Of a stretch of 64,000 bases of DNA, positions 37,331 to 50,165 are shown piece by piece (the stretch's first letter is position 1; each line of letters begins with the position of its first letter). The position numbers were made by a program, and so were the translations under genes. The notes beneath the pieces were generated by a model. The model saw only the letters and a list, made by a program, of their open reading frames with translations. It had not been told where the DNA came from and did no database searches. Source of the stretch: Austropuccinia psidii (lineage: Eukaryota > Basidiomycota > Pucciniomycetes > Pucciniales > Sphaerophragmiaceae); contig JALGQZ010000004.1 in NCBI GenBank assembly GCA_023105745.1, forward strand, positions 34,118,437 through 34,182,436, written 5' to 3'.

Positions 37331-38130
37331 CATCACTGGACATGAGGTTAATATTATTCTAAATTTTGATAAACTTTATTTTCCACTGTTAAGAAGAAAA
37401 GCTTATCCAGCCATCCCAAGAGCTAGAGAAGCCTTAGAGGTTAACATCAAATAATTAATGGACCTAGGGGTTTTAAAGAAAGTAGGCCATAATGAAAAGT
37501 AGAAGTAACTACACCAGTAGTTATAACCTGGCAAAATGGTAAATAAAGGATGGTGGGGAAATTTAGAGAATTAGATACCTATACTATCCCTTACAGATAT
37601 GCAATACCTAGGATTCATGAGACATTAACACAAATTTCACAAGAGAAGTTAATTACAGATATGGATTCCCTTAAGTTTTTTAACCAGAATATCTTAACAC
37701 ATATTTCCAGAAAACTACTGAGGATAATGGTCCACTATTGAATATATGAATACCTACCACTTCCATTTGGTATAAGAGATCCCCCTTCACATTACCAAAG
37801 AATGATGAGCACTATATTCCCTGAAGAATCATAAGAGCGATGGCAAATTATCTATATTGAGTATATTATAATTTGCTCAGAAACTTGGTAGAATCACCTG
37901 AAAAGACTTGAAAGAGTATTACAGAAGATAGTTCAAGTAAATAGGAAAATATCATTTAAGAAATTTCATTTTAAATACAGTGAACTAAATACACTAGGAC
38001 ATGTAGTGTCTGGACCATTTTTGGGCATAGATAAAAATAAATTAGAAGCAGTACTACTTAAACCAATTACCCAAGATAGAAAATACAATCATTCTCAGGC
38101 TTTCCTGGATATTAAAGGGAACATATAAAA
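37330..38130 (+). pseudogene. Decayed reverse transcriptase of family D element
   Basis: Successive fragments follow the RT order: TDKEPLGAITGHEVNI (about 37311), RRKAYPAIPRAREALE (about 37390), MVGKFRELDTYTIPYRYAIP (37550), LPLPFGIRDPPSHYQRMM (about 37755) and IIYIEYIIICSETW (about 37847). The catalytic Y-x-D-D is here Y-I-E-Y (37853-37864), so both metal-binding Asp are lost. LGHVVSG and LDIKGNI patches follow. Several stops break the frame. Confidence 0.7.
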
Positions 38131-38269
38131 TACTTTGCAAAAATTGCAAAATCTTTCTATAAACTCTGTGACCAACAAACAGTTCATGAAATGACTAAAG
38201 AAAGAGTTAAAGCATATTGGGAACTAAAAAACACCCTCACAGATTCTCCTTTCCTCTTAATTTAAGATT

Positions 38270-38652
38270 GGAAACTACCCTTAAGACCATACATTAATGC
38301 TTGTGGAGAAGGATTAGGTGAAGAACTACACCAGACTCAAATAATCAATGAGAAACCTGTTGAAGGACCAATTTGCTTTATTTAAAGATCAACTAAGACA
38401 ACAGAAGCAAGTTATGGAGAGAGCCATGAGGAATTCCTTTTCTTAGTGTGGGACTTAGAGAAGCTACACTATTACTTATATGGAACATTCTTTCATTTCA
38501 TTATGGACTGTAATGCTGTAAATCAATTACTAAGCATAGATAGACCAAATAGACACATGCTCAGATGGCAGATTGCTATCCAAGAATATAGAGTAAATAT
38601 GACTATATTCTGTAAATCTGTAAATATTCATAGAAATGCAGATGAGCTCTAG
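38270..38652 (+). pseudogene. Decayed RNase H domain of family D element
   Basis: [19 protein letters not shown] (38286) corresponds to the first catalytic Asp region, with the Asp changed to Asn. [20 protein letters not shown] (38406) covers the catalytic Glu helix. [12 protein letters not shown] (38500) covers the third Asp. [18 protein letters not shown] and NADEL (to 38652) complete the domain before a TAG. Confidence 0.65.
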
Positions 38653-38859
38653 AAAATACACCTGACAACCCAGCATGAGTACCACAGGAAGAAAATCATA
38701 TAGAAGAAATATGTGTTACAGGCATTGGCACAGAATTCTTTAATAAAGTCAAATAAAGCAATACGTTGGACAAGAATTTTCATATCTTATGCCAACTGTT
38801 AATGAAGATTGCAAAGACCCATCATTATCTTCTAAACTAGATTAATTATGGAAAAAATA

Positions 38860-39540
38860 ATATTATGAAGGAAGATTTCACCTCCTTTATGGGATTCTTT
38901 ATCATAGTACCAAACACACATGTATTATGACCTTGATAGATAGAGTTTTAATAAGCACTATACTGAATGAATTCCATGATAGTCTTGTATCTGAACCTCC
39001 TCAGAAGATAGGAAACTAGAAAGAGTAAAAACCTGCTCTTGGTGGCCAAATTTGAGAAAGGATTTTGTATTATACTTCCAAAATTCTTACAGGTGACAAA
39101 AAGAAAATAGAACCACAGGGCAGAAATTTGGTATTATGATACAAACCAAATAACCAAAGTCCCCATGGGAAATAGTTCATATGCATTGGGTGTCAGCTCT
39201 ACTCCCAGGAGGAGACAGAAGCTGCAATGCATGCCTATTCTTAGTTGTTAGCTACTGTAAAACCCCAATTTTCTTGCCATTTCACAAAGATAACACAGTG
39301 ATGGACACAGCTATCCTGATATGGAATAAATTTATTACCCATATGGGCTTATTCCAAAATATCATAAATGATACAGATCCCAAATTCACTTCATCCTTAT
39401 GGAAAAATTTCCATAACTTGTTTGGCACAAAGCTGTCATTCTCAACAGCATATCACCCTCAAACTGCTTGACTAGCAGAGAGAATGATGCAAACTCAGGA
39501 ATACATAACAAGAAGATTCTGGTCTTATGTCTTATAATTC
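38860..39540 (+). pseudogene. Decayed integrase of family D element
   Basis: GILYHSTKHTCIMTLIDR (about 38895) matches the region before the zinc domain, whose His/Cys residues are largely lost. The core begins MHWVSALLPGGDRSCNACL (39181), where the first catalytic Asp is His. INDTDPKFTSSLWKNF (39362) keeps the second Asp, and LAERMMQTQEY after a TGA at 39469 keeps the Glu. One of the three catalytic acids is missing. Confidence 0.65.
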
Positions 39541-40397
39541 TGATACTCTGATTGTTTTACCAATTATTGGTTTACTCTGATACCAGCTCTTTAACTGGAA
39601 TATAAAACATCAATTCATTAATCAACTGGTAAAACACCTGCAATGTGGGAAAAGGGTTAGAGACCAAGACTACCCTATGACACACTCAAAAAGGACTTGG
39701 TTGATATACATCCTACAGAAATAATTTTTAAGAAAATTCTTTACAAATAAAGACATCATGCAAATAGATGTATCATGGATTTTTTCAAATATGCAAAAGA
39801 AAGATGGGACAAAATTCACAAACCACCTGGTTTTGACATAGGAGACCTAGTCCTAGTATCAAAAACTAAACCTTGATAAAATCCAAGGACAAAATAAATT
39901 GAAAGATTCCTTTGCATGAACGTTTATGATAAAAGCCCCACATGGCCCTAATGCTGTGGAACTAGAAATAACAGGAGAATTAATGAAAAACTACCCAACC
40001 TTCCCTGTAATTCTGATAAATCCTTACAGTTCAAGTGATAAGGAGTTATTTTCTTTGATAAATATACAGACACTTGAAATTGCCCCTCTAGATGAAGTAG
40101 AAGAAAAGAAAGCTGTAAAAGTCCTTAAAGAAGCAAGGAAAAGAAACAAAAAAGAAAGGTAATACATTGTAAGGTACAGAAATCCCACTCAGGAAAACTA
40201 ATGGCTACTTAAGAAAGATATAAAGCATTATGATAAACTATTATTGAGTTTCAGACATGAAATAATACCCAAAGAATGAGCAAATTAAGCATCAGTGAGC
40301 TTCAGGACTAAAAAGTCTTATTGAAGAGGTAGGAAAGTGGATTATACCCAAATTAACTATATAAGGGTGTGGTACAATTTTTTTTTGCTCTAGGGAA
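39541..40397 (+). pseudogene. Family D integrase C-terminal tail and 3' untranslated region
   Basis: The frame at 39926-40162 reads GPNAVELEITGELMKNYPTF then PVILINPY, the usual tail after the GPY/F module in this lineage. It is followed by ERYIVRYRNPTQEN, a degenerate chromodomain-like strand pair. A stop follows and then about 230 bases to the 3' LTR. No strong polypurine tract is visible just before 40398. Confidence 0.5.
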
Positions 40398-42165
40398 TGT
40401 TATCTTTTAATATATGACCATGCATTCAAAAATGTCACAAAACGTCTTTTTATAATAAGAATTGAAATTATAATCTTAAACTAAGTAAAACTTCCATAAA
40501 AAATCATAAACTCTTGATTATCTCAGAAGCCAATGAGTAAGAATGCAAAATAGATTGCAAAATTGGATTTGTCATCAAAAGCTACATACATATCTTACCC
40601 CTTTATGTCACATCTGTAAACCCAATACTTCCTGAGATAAGCTGAATATATGCACTTTTATGATCAGTGCATATATAAATTGTTTTTAGCTCATAAATTT
40701 TGAATTACACATTATAAATGGTTTATTTAAAAAGAAAGTTACCACGAAATAGCTTTAGGAATAAAGATATTAACTTTATTTGGAAAGCTATAAACAAGGT
40801 TAAAACATAGAAAGGGATATTGGAAAAAACAGCAATAGCTGTTGACCCCTTTAAAACAAAACTGGTCCAAACATGAAAAAAAGTAGATATTCAGATTCTA
40901 ATGGTTCATATTTGAAGAATAATTTAATATTCATCATGATATTCAAATTAAAACCTCATGGAATCATGTCTTGAAGTCCAAAATAGTAAGTTTTGACAGA
41001 AAAGATGAGCTAAAAGGAAAATCATCAAAAATGGAGTTTTGATGATTAGATTGAATCCTCTTGGAAGACTAGCAAGGACATACCAAGCTATTAGAACTAA
41101 CTCTCTAAATTTCTTTAGCATTAAAAACTTGAAGGCCATTGATTATCAAATTTAAGGCTCAAAAATGATCATTTATGATCAATAATTCTAATCTTATGTT
41201 AAGTTTAACAGTAAAATAAGATATGAGACTGGTGGATATTAGTATCTTATGATTCAAGATTCTATGATACAAGAAAGTTCATTATTTTCCAAGCTTGTGA
41301 TGTCAGAAAGCTAGTGTTATAGTTATAGCTCTAAAAATGGTATACTAATTAGATGAAAAGGTTTTATAATGATTTAATAATCACCAAACCTTCTGATATT
41401 AATCAATTTCAGTGGATAAAATAGTTACAAGTCCACTAGAGGGTATCCATTCACTCGAAGGAAGGATCTTTACTATAAAAGGACCCCCTCTTCCTCTATT
41501 CCCCCCTCAGCTGCCACAAAGACAATGAAAACATTATATAGAAGGTAAATTTCTTCATTCTTTAATATAAAAATCTCATATTATTAAATAACAAAGCTGT
41601 ATCTTATAGTAATCATTATTCTATATTTGATAACATCAATATCTTATTGCCCTTTGTTAAATTCTCTTGAAATCTATAAATTCACATAAAAATAGTAAAA
41701 TTTGTAATTCTCTCTATTTTTTATTTTAAATACAGTTCAAATAATCTGTATTTATATTATTAGATCTAAAAAAACTCAAAAATATTATCTTAAGTGCTAA
41801 AAGTAGGCTATTTTACTGTATTATTATTTTTGAGAATTCTAATATTAATATATAGCTTTAATATTAGTAATATTATTGTTATTAACTCTTATTTATTATT
41901 TAAAATCTATTTTCTATGCATTTATTAGCTTTTTGTAAAATTAATAAATTTCCATAAATATATTAATTCATTATACATTTATATACTTAATTCATTCTAT
42001 TATATTATTGTTTCTGAATAATATAGTCAATTTTACACCATAATTATAATATATCTTTATCATTATAATTTTTTGAATCTTATTATTAATTAAATTGGGA
42101 CATTCATAGTAAAATAAGTAGTCTATTTGTAAATTTTGCTTATTTTTTCATAGTCAAACCTCACA
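40398..42165 (+). mobile_element. 3' LTR of family D element
   Basis: This is the partner of 32810-34539. It carries an intact TATAAAAGG at 41474-41482 followed by a C-rich stretch. The end CTCACA (42160-42165) is followed by AAAAC. The minus frame at 40948-41139 is spurious. Confidence 0.7.
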
Positions 42166-43204
42166 AAAACAAAGACCCAAGATTTAGGACCAAGAAGAAA
42201 AGAAGGGATTGAAATATTTCATACAGAAAACTTATTACTTGAAATAAGGAGTAATACCTCAAAATGGAAAATGTCAGTGATTCAAACAAGAAAATTGAAA
42301 AAGGATCCAAAAATGATTTAACACTCTTTTCACAATTTTTTCTCCTTATTTACCTGCCCAAAATGCACCAACACCATATCTCAAGTGTTATTCTTTCTTT
42401 GGAGAAGGAATTTAATTCAATAGGTGCAATTACCTCATTCAATATAAAAATAAGGAATTTCCCAGTAGGAAAGGGAATAGATTTTTATTTCCCAATGGGA
42501 AATAATTCATAGCTGATGTAAGAAACTCTTTAAGGAAATCTGTTTGGAATATACAAAATAGCTTACAAAACAATGAAGGGAAATTAATATGAGGGATTTA
42601 CCCAAAAAAAGGAATCAAAATAATTCAATGACATAAAGATGAGAGTTCAGCTGAAATAGGAATGATATAGAATTGAGGAAGCTGGAAACCACATACAATA
42701 TTTTTGGATAATGAGCCCTTTTTCATGAATATGGGTTAAGAAATATTTAACAAAGAGCTTCATTGCCATAGATTACCAACCAAGAGGATTCAAGGTCACA
42801 TCCAAAATCTGAAAGGAAAAAAATACATGAAGATTAAATTTAAGAGTATAAAAAAGAAGAAGGGAAAGAATCATTTCAACATGATACAAGAAGCTGTAAG
42901 AGGTGAAAAATGACAAATAAATACCTGAAAATGAAAGAAGAAGTGATTAAGCTCAAATGACTCTAGAATAAATCAATAAAATCACTTCAACAAAGGCTAT
43001 AAAGGAGAAAAAATGAGATATTAAGAAGAATGTCCCAAATTACTAAGAAGTTATTTTATCAGAAAATAAATCTTACCTGATAAAACATTTTAGTCCTTTC
43101 ACCAAGAATTTTTAATCAATTAAAGAATATTTCAGAAGCAGAGAAAAAAATTTAGCTCAATTGACACAAATTAAATTTAAACTAAGTTCCTAGCCCTTGA
43201 TCTA
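42166..43204 (+). pseudogene. Possible Gag fossil of another Ty3-type element
   Basis: An 82-codon plus frame (42264-42512) ends NFPVGKGIDFYFPMGNNS. The following broken frames include YQPRGFKVTSKI. The sequence is protein-like and lies upstream, in the same orientation, of a recognisable protease fossil, so a gag origin is likely but unproven. Confidence 0.3.
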
Positions 43205-43568
43205 GAGAATTATGAACAGCCCAAACTGCATTGGGTCTGTTGATTGTGATTTATCCAAGTGTATGTAGGAAAAGAAGGGCATGAAATTATGGCATTGGTT
43301 TGTGCAGAATGCTAAATTATTATCATACCAGAATATTCAGAAAGAAAATAAGGACTTATTGCATGATTCCTTAGCATAGATTTAAGGGGAATTGGTGGTC
43401 ACTGTACCTCAATAGTCAGATTATAATAATTTACCCCAAAAACTTTGGTTACTGGGAAAGAAAGAAATATGAAACCTTTTCAACAAGGGGAGAAGTTTAC
43501 ACAGTATTTGGAGGACCTTTCTCTTCAGATAATAAAATCAGACTAGATCTTTTTATGAAAAAAGGGTA
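43205..43568 (+). pseudogene. Decayed retroelement aspartic protease
   Basis: Beginning at 43262 the frame reads YVGKEGHEIMALVCAEC, stop, IIIIPEYSERK, stop, then LSIDLRGIGGHCTSIVRL, FTPKTLVTGKER and, after a shift, GEVYTVFGGPFSSDNKIRLD. The order (ALV-D-x-GA replaced by ALVCAEC, then IIP, then a G-I-G-G-H flap, then a GRPFL-type strand) is that of retroviral-type proteases in a second rust retroelement lineage. The catalytic DTG/DSG is destroyed and there are at least five stops. Confidence 0.55.
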
Positions 43569-45240
43569 ATATAAAGCTACATAGAGCCAGATGGAAAAAT
43601 AATATGCTTAGCACTTCATTAATCACAGAAAGTATGACAGAGAGTAAATCAACCATCAGGAATGTAAATATGTGAAATTATAAGTTGGAATAATGGAAAT
43701 AACTACCAATGATGGACCAAGCTTCAAAAATCAATTACATTAAGAAGAGAATCCTCACCAAAGTTTGCATAGTTTACATATGAGGGAGTCTAAAAAAAAT
43801 TAAAAATATATGAGGAATTAAATAAAATCAAGACATATCTCAATATATAGAAGCTTAAATTTTCAACTTGATAAATCAGCATTAAAATCAAGGGAATAAT
43901 TTCCCTAAATTTAAAAGTGTCCAAAAAAATTACATTATACCTCAAAAAAACATATACTTCAAGAAGAAAGTATATAATAAATTTCAAATTCTGAAGAATT
44001 TTCAGGAGTAAATCAAAACTTGAATGATAAAATTGAAAACCTACACTACAGTAGTAATGATTATTTTTAAGAAATTATAAATCATAATGGAGGATTCAGT
44101 AGAGCCATCATTAATAATAATGCTTAGCAAAGTAAATTGGGGCTACGACAAGACGTAATTTATCTGTAACCAGAACTTAATAAAATATTAAGGACAAAAG
44201 CCACACAAAAAAAGAAATATAATAATTTTGAGAAGTCTCAGCCTTCTTTTGCCTCAAATCTTCACAAAATTTATCCTAGAATTCTCATGGGAGAAATTAG
44301 TGGATAAAATTAATTTTACTATAGTATAGGAGATATTGCTTCAAGAAATATCATTGAAGAAGTATACTTAGCAAAAACATTTGAAAACACTAGAGGGGGA
44401 AGTGACTAAAATAAATCAAAAAATATACCTTTTTTTCAATAATTGGAACCTTTAAAAATTTATTTCCTTTTTTATACCTCAATAAGGCAAGATACAGACT
44501 AAAACTCCGATTCAGATCATAATCTTCATAAATCTAACATTGATGAATCAAAATATGAAAATGAAATAAATTTTCTTTCTCAGTTATCAACTGAAAGGGA
44601 GTTACATTTAACTTGAAGGGTAAGAAAATAAAATAGGGGGAACAGATATTTCTTTTATTCTTTTTCATATTTGTCCTTGAAACACCCAAAGATATAGTAG
44701 TCAATAGATCAAAACGTATAAAAGCAAAAAAAGGAAAAATAAAACAGGGAGTTTTTGCTCTACTAACTGATTAATTATTGAAGCTAATTAATAAAAATAT
44801 GCACGGATTCCAGATAAAGATCTGTAAGCCACTGAAGCTTCAGGATTATTTTGGACATAATTGTAATTGTCCTTGCAGTAGTGAAAGAATGAAAAATCAA
44901 ACACAGAAAATAATGGATAGAACTCAGAAAGAGAATAAGAGGAGGTTGAGGAAGAGATTAAGATACTATCAAGTTAAGAATTCTCATTGGTGGTAATATT
45001 AGTTGATAAAAGGGTATTTTTGGCCAATGAAGGAGGGGATTGGTGCCCATTTTTAGTAGGAAAGAGATCTCTGGTCTATTTCCAAGAAAGACCAGAACTA
45101 TCAATAGGAATAATTGAAGTTGGAGCAGTAATGAACAAGGGGTTATAATTTGGTTCAGTGTTTCTAATACAATGGATAATGTAGCAATATCCATTGTGAG
45201 GTATGGTTATATTCTTATGTCCATTCTCATCAAGGTAAAT
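43569..45240 (+). other. Decayed region, probably retroelement interior
   Basis: The plus strand contains scattered protein-like patches (for example SFASNLHKIYPRILMGEISG near 44240 and the 72-codon frame 44778-44996), but I cannot assign RT or integrase motifs. The minus frame at 44958-45194 has no motif. Confidence 0.3.
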
Positions 45241-46780
45241 GGATACAGAGAAATAATAAATGATAGTTACTATAACTTATTTTATTTTTTTTAATAAAAA
45301 AAAGGTAATATGGAACCAGGAAGAACAATTGGAACAGGAAAGGAACATTACCTTGTAAAATAAGACCTCTACTATTATAACATTTTAAAGCTATGACATT
45401 CCCGGCTACATGCTGCAGTTTTGTAGCTTAATTGGTTATTTCGGTAAATTAAAAAAAAATCATGGTAAAACAAAGAAACAATAATAATATAGATATCCCT
45501 AAATTAAACAAAAAATTAAGAATAAGTTTCAACTCACAATATAATACAAAAAACAAGTAAAACAAGATGAAGTGACATACAAGAGTATAGTCAGAAGCAG
45601 ATGTAAATTTCCAAATAACATATTTTGCTTGCCTACAAATGATTAAATCATGAATTCATATCAAAAGAAGAGAAAATTCTTATGAATGAATAATAAATCG
45701 TACTTCACAATAGCTACACATGTGGAATAAAAGCTATAGTAAATAAAAGAAATATATGAAGCTATGATATATATATATTAAATTAATAATTAATCAAGAA
45801 TAAAAGAAAATAAACTGGCTAATCACAATGATAGGAGGGAGTCACCATAAACCCTGCACTACAGTACATTAAGAAAATAGTATAGTAGATGATAAAATAT
45901 AATATAATATGATATGATAAAATATAATATAATAATATATAATAAGATATAATAAAATATAATGAGATATGATATAATACAATGAAATATAATGAGATAT
46001 AATATCATATAATGAAATATACTCAAATATGAGAAAATAAACAATAATAATAATAAAACAAACATATCACTAAGTGGAAGATCAATCACCTGAGGCAAGA
46101 CAAGGGGTACAGGAGGTTGATTTTTAAGCATTCAAACATAGCTAATTAATAGGAAATAACACATCTGGAATAAATTGAATAAAATAATATTTATGTTTAT
46201 CATAATATGAGAAAGGTGGTTCAATAATTCTGTGAATATGAAATTAAGCTGCATTAATACTTTTTTTCATTAAATATGCAAGTTTTTTGGAATGAAAAAT
46301 AATGGAGAATTACTTCATCTCAAGAGTAAAAGCAAAAAAACTAACATAATAGTAACAAATAACCAATTTGAAGAAAGAACATCATTCCTGAGAAAGGAAT
46401 ATAATTTCATAAAAAGTATTTCTTTGATAATTTAATTTATATATTAAGTTCTTTGTCAGGAATTACATTGAAACATTAATAAATAGAAAATTTGAATGGA
46501 TATATAGATGATAAAACAAATCAATTTGTAAAGTAGGAACGTAGAGGTGGTGTTAAAAATCAATAACAACGAAAAGACAACCATTGACAACAAGAATATT
46601 AATAATAAAATTACCAAAAACTCACAAATAGTTAGGTGAAAGGACAACTTGGACTCAGAGTCAAAATAGTGTACATTATCATACTTTTCTATTAAAATAT
46701 GTGGAAGATATCTATATTAGTTGAAAGCTTCCTTGGAAAAATATATAATAATAATCAATCTTGAAAGCTACAAAAAAAAC
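45241..46780. repeat. Low-complexity AT-rich sequence
   Basis: The tract at 45885-46035 is an imperfect array of 10-12-base words such as ATAATATAATATGATATGA and AAATATAATGAGATATGA. It gives a spurious Ile/Tyr-rich minus-strand frame (45859-46131). The rest has no gene signature. Confidence 0.5.
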
Positions 46781-47090
46781 AACAAAAAATCAAAAGAATA
46801 AAAAAATAAACAATTAATAAAGAATTAAAAGCCTGAGAAAATAAAAATAATAAAAATAATAAGAACAATGAAAGTAATAATGAAAATAATCAAAACAATT
46901 AAAATAATAAAAATAATAAAAACAAAAAAATATAAAAAAATATAAAATATAAAAAATATAAAAAATATGAAAAAAAATAATAAAAATGAATAAAAATAAA
47001 CAAAAATAAATAAAAATAATAAAAAATGATAAAAAATACTAAAAAATACTAATAAATACTAAAAAATAATAAAAAATAATGAAAAAAAAT
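46781..47090. repeat. Degenerate A-rich flank of the minisatellite
   Basis: The plus strand is built from AAAATAATA-like words with increasing regularity toward 47090. It may be an older, mutated part of the adjacent array. Confidence 0.5.
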
Positions 47091-48200
47091 AAAAATAATA
47101 AAAAATAATAAAAAATAATAAAAAATAATAAAAAATAATAAAAAATAATAAAAAATAATAAAAAATAATAAAAAATAATAAAAAATAATAAAAAATAATA
47201 AAAAATAATAAAAAATAAAAAATAAAAATAAAAAATAATAAAAAATAATAAAAAATTATAAAAAATTATAAAAAATAATAAAAAGTAATAAAAAATAATA
47301 AAAAATAATAAAAAATAATAAAAAATAATAAAAAATAAAAAAAAATAATAAAAAATAATAATAAAAAATAATAAATAATAATAATAAAAAATAATAAAAA
47401 ATAATAAAAAATAATAAAAAATAATAAAAAATAATAAAAAATAATAAAAAATAATAAAAAATAATAAAAAATAATAAAAAATAATAAAAAATAATAAAAA
47501 ATAATAAAAAATAATAAAAAATAATAAAAAATAATAAAAAATAATAAAAACAATAAAAAATAATAAAAAATAATAAAAAATAATAAAAAATAATAAAAAA
47601 TAATAAAAAATAATAAAAAATAATAAAAAATAATAAAAAATAATAAAAAATAATAAAAAATAATAAAAAATAATAAAAAATAATAAAAAATAATAAAAAA
47701 TAATAAAAAATAATAAAAAATAATAAAAAATAATAAAAAATAATAAAAAATAATAAAAAATAATAAAAAATAATAAAAAATAATAAAAAATAATAAAAAA
47801 TAATAAAAAATAATAAAAAATAATAAAAAATAATAAAAAATAATAAAAAATAATAAAAAATAATAAAAAATAATAAAAAATAATAAAAAATAATAAAAAA
47901 TAATAAAAAATAATAAAAAATAATAAAAAATAATAAAAAATAATAAAAAATAATAAAAAATAATAAAAAATAATAAAAAATAATAAAAAATAATAAAAAA
48001 TAATAAAAAATAATAAAAAATAATAAAAAATAATAAAAAATAATAAAAAATAATAAAAAATAATAAAAAATAATAAAAAATAATAAAAAATAATAAAAAA
48101 TAATAAAAAATAATAAAAAATAATAAAAAATAATAAAAAATAATAAAAAATAATAAAAAATAATAAAAAATAATAAAAAATGATAAAAAATGATAAAATT
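47091..48200. repeat. 10-bp minisatellite, unit TAATAAAAAA
   Basis: The unit repeats with an exact 10-base period. By eye there are about 16 perfect units at 47391-47550, one variant (CAATAAAAAA), then 62 perfect units from 47561 to 48180. Two TGATAAAA-type variants close the array. Less regular units occupy 47091-47390. Three units equal 30 bases, so the minus strand has no stop codons and yields a 326-codon Phe/Ile/Tyr/Leu frame (47256-48236), which is not a gene. Confidence 0.95.
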
Positions 48201-49560
48201 TTGAGGGGATGAGTGGGAACTTACATATCTATCCATTCCTCTTCCCTATATTATAGTTTATCATACAAGAAAAATTACAAAATTCCAGAAAAAACATAAA
48301 ACCCATAAAGAGAATAAAACTCATAAACAAAAAAACAAAAAACTCAGATCAACATCAAAGCAATAAAATTAAAGTACAACACAAAAACAAATAATTCAGG
48401 GAGATATAAAGTTAATATTCAAAGTTACTGTCAGTTCAAACAAGGATAAATGCAGAAAGATCACCAGATAAATGAGAAAACCAAGAATGCATTACAAGAA
48501 CAGACAGATTCAAATTTTCTCCATTAAAAATATAGACAAACTTAATATTATTCATGGTATCTCACATTTTATTGGGTAAGGCCGAATTAAAGTGGGTAAT
48601 AAGATAGCCAAAAATCTAAAAAGGCTTCTTTCCACTATGAAAGCAGATCCACTTTGTAATTATTATGAATTACTATATTATTTGTATGTATTCTTTCATT
48701 ACTATTTTCTTTTAAATATTGTAGACTTGGGAGGAGTTAAGGTACTTAACTTGTGGTAGATCTTTTTCACTCATGTTGGACTTACTAGTCTTACTTATGA
48801 TTTTTTTTCTCTACATCTATCTACTTAAGAGAAAATTTTATATTATTCAGTAGAATCAAAACATATTCCTTTTTAGTTAGATATATTTATATCCCTATGA
48901 TGTTTTATACTTATCATCAGCTCACATGGTTGATATTTGGTGCTAATTATTATTAGTTACTGGTTTTTTATAAATACCTTATCAATTACATTCATCTAAA
49001 AAATAATTAACTGCAGTTATAAGCAGGAAATTTGAAGTGAGCTTACTAGAATACAGATCTAAGGAAATTAAAGGTTGATATATCAACCAACAATATTTTT
49101 CTTGAAACTGGAATTCTGGGGACAGAATTAAATGAAGGATGGTATGTGGTATTCCATACCTTTTGCCAGTTTCAAGGGTCTTCTTCATTTATTAATTTAT
49201 CAATTGAAGATGCATGTTGTAAAATTCATAAACATTTGGCTATTGTTGGGCCATTTGGGAAAAAAAGGAATTAAACTTGGTGATATGAATCATTAAATAA
49301 GAAAATCTTAGGGGGATGTACTATGTAATTGAAAAAAATATGATAGAAGAAAATTAAAATAGAACAATAATTTCAAGTTCACCAATGGAAGAGGTATTTT
49401 AATACTCAAGTTACTCTAGATCTTCCCAGATTTTGAATTACGCAGAAATATAGTCAGTCAGGTGGGGCCACTTTCAAAAGAAATAAATGAAAACTGTATT
49501 GATTAACAGTCACAAGACATAAAAATCCATTAAAACCTCAAAATAAAAGCACAGACACAT
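48201..49560. other. AT-rich region, no recognisable gene
   Basis: The segment near 49140-49185 matches 21510-21555. The minus frame at 48982-49188 covers it without a known motif. Confidence 0.4.
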
Positions 49561-50165
49561 TGTAAACCAACAAAGATGAAGTCAAAAAATGCAGTTTGAG
49601 TTAAATTAAGGCAATGAGAATATAATACAGGATGCATGAAATTCCCACAATACACAAAGCTCTCAACCTGCAGCTCAAGAGGTGCACAGGCATATGGTGC
49701 AATATCTGTACAGAATCACCTCATCCCACAAAGACTGGTGCAATAGCTTTAGAAAATGACACTATAACAAGTTTTCAGAAAGGAAGGTTTAGCCACATTA
49801 AATAATAATACATGAAAGTGTTTCAAGAAAATGATAATATGGTGAAATACTTCCCAGAAATGATACCATCTAAAAATTCCTCACCAGTGAAAAGATCTCA
49901 GGTTACATAGTAATACATAAAAATGGTGAAATTGAAAAAACAAATTGAATCATTTGAGATTCACAACTAGAATAGAAATCCCAGACAAAAGAAGTGAAAA
50001 GTTCTGAGTCCCTTTTTTGGGTGCCCCTATGGTGATTTCAATTAATATAAATGGAGGAACTCTGATCATTATTTTCTGCTCTTTCCCATTGCAACTACAT
50101 ATCAAGAAAGAGAATAAGTCATACATCCCTTAATAGTAGGATAATCCAGATATCCTTATTAAGTT
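49561..50165 (+). mobile_element. Family B LTR fragment interrupted by family A element
   Basis: GCATATGGTGCAATATCTGT (49691) and further GTGCAATAG and GGTGAAATAC repeats match the U3 repeats at 4105-4520. AATATAAATGGAGG (50045) sits where the family B TATA box would be, and CATCCCTTAATAGTAGGATAA (50124) matches the following region at 4645. The match stops abruptly at 50165, where the family A 5' LTR begins with TGTCA. Confidence 0.5.

Noticed and set aside
45859..46131. 90-codon minus-strand Ile/Tyr-rich frame
   Set aside because: It is low-complexity AT sequence with a short irregular period and has no gene features.
47256..48236. 326-codon minus-strand frame rich in Phe, Ile, Tyr and Leu
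   Set aside because: It is the translation of the 10-bp minisatellite. Thirty bases give ten residues without a stop, and the peptide repeats exactly with the DNA.
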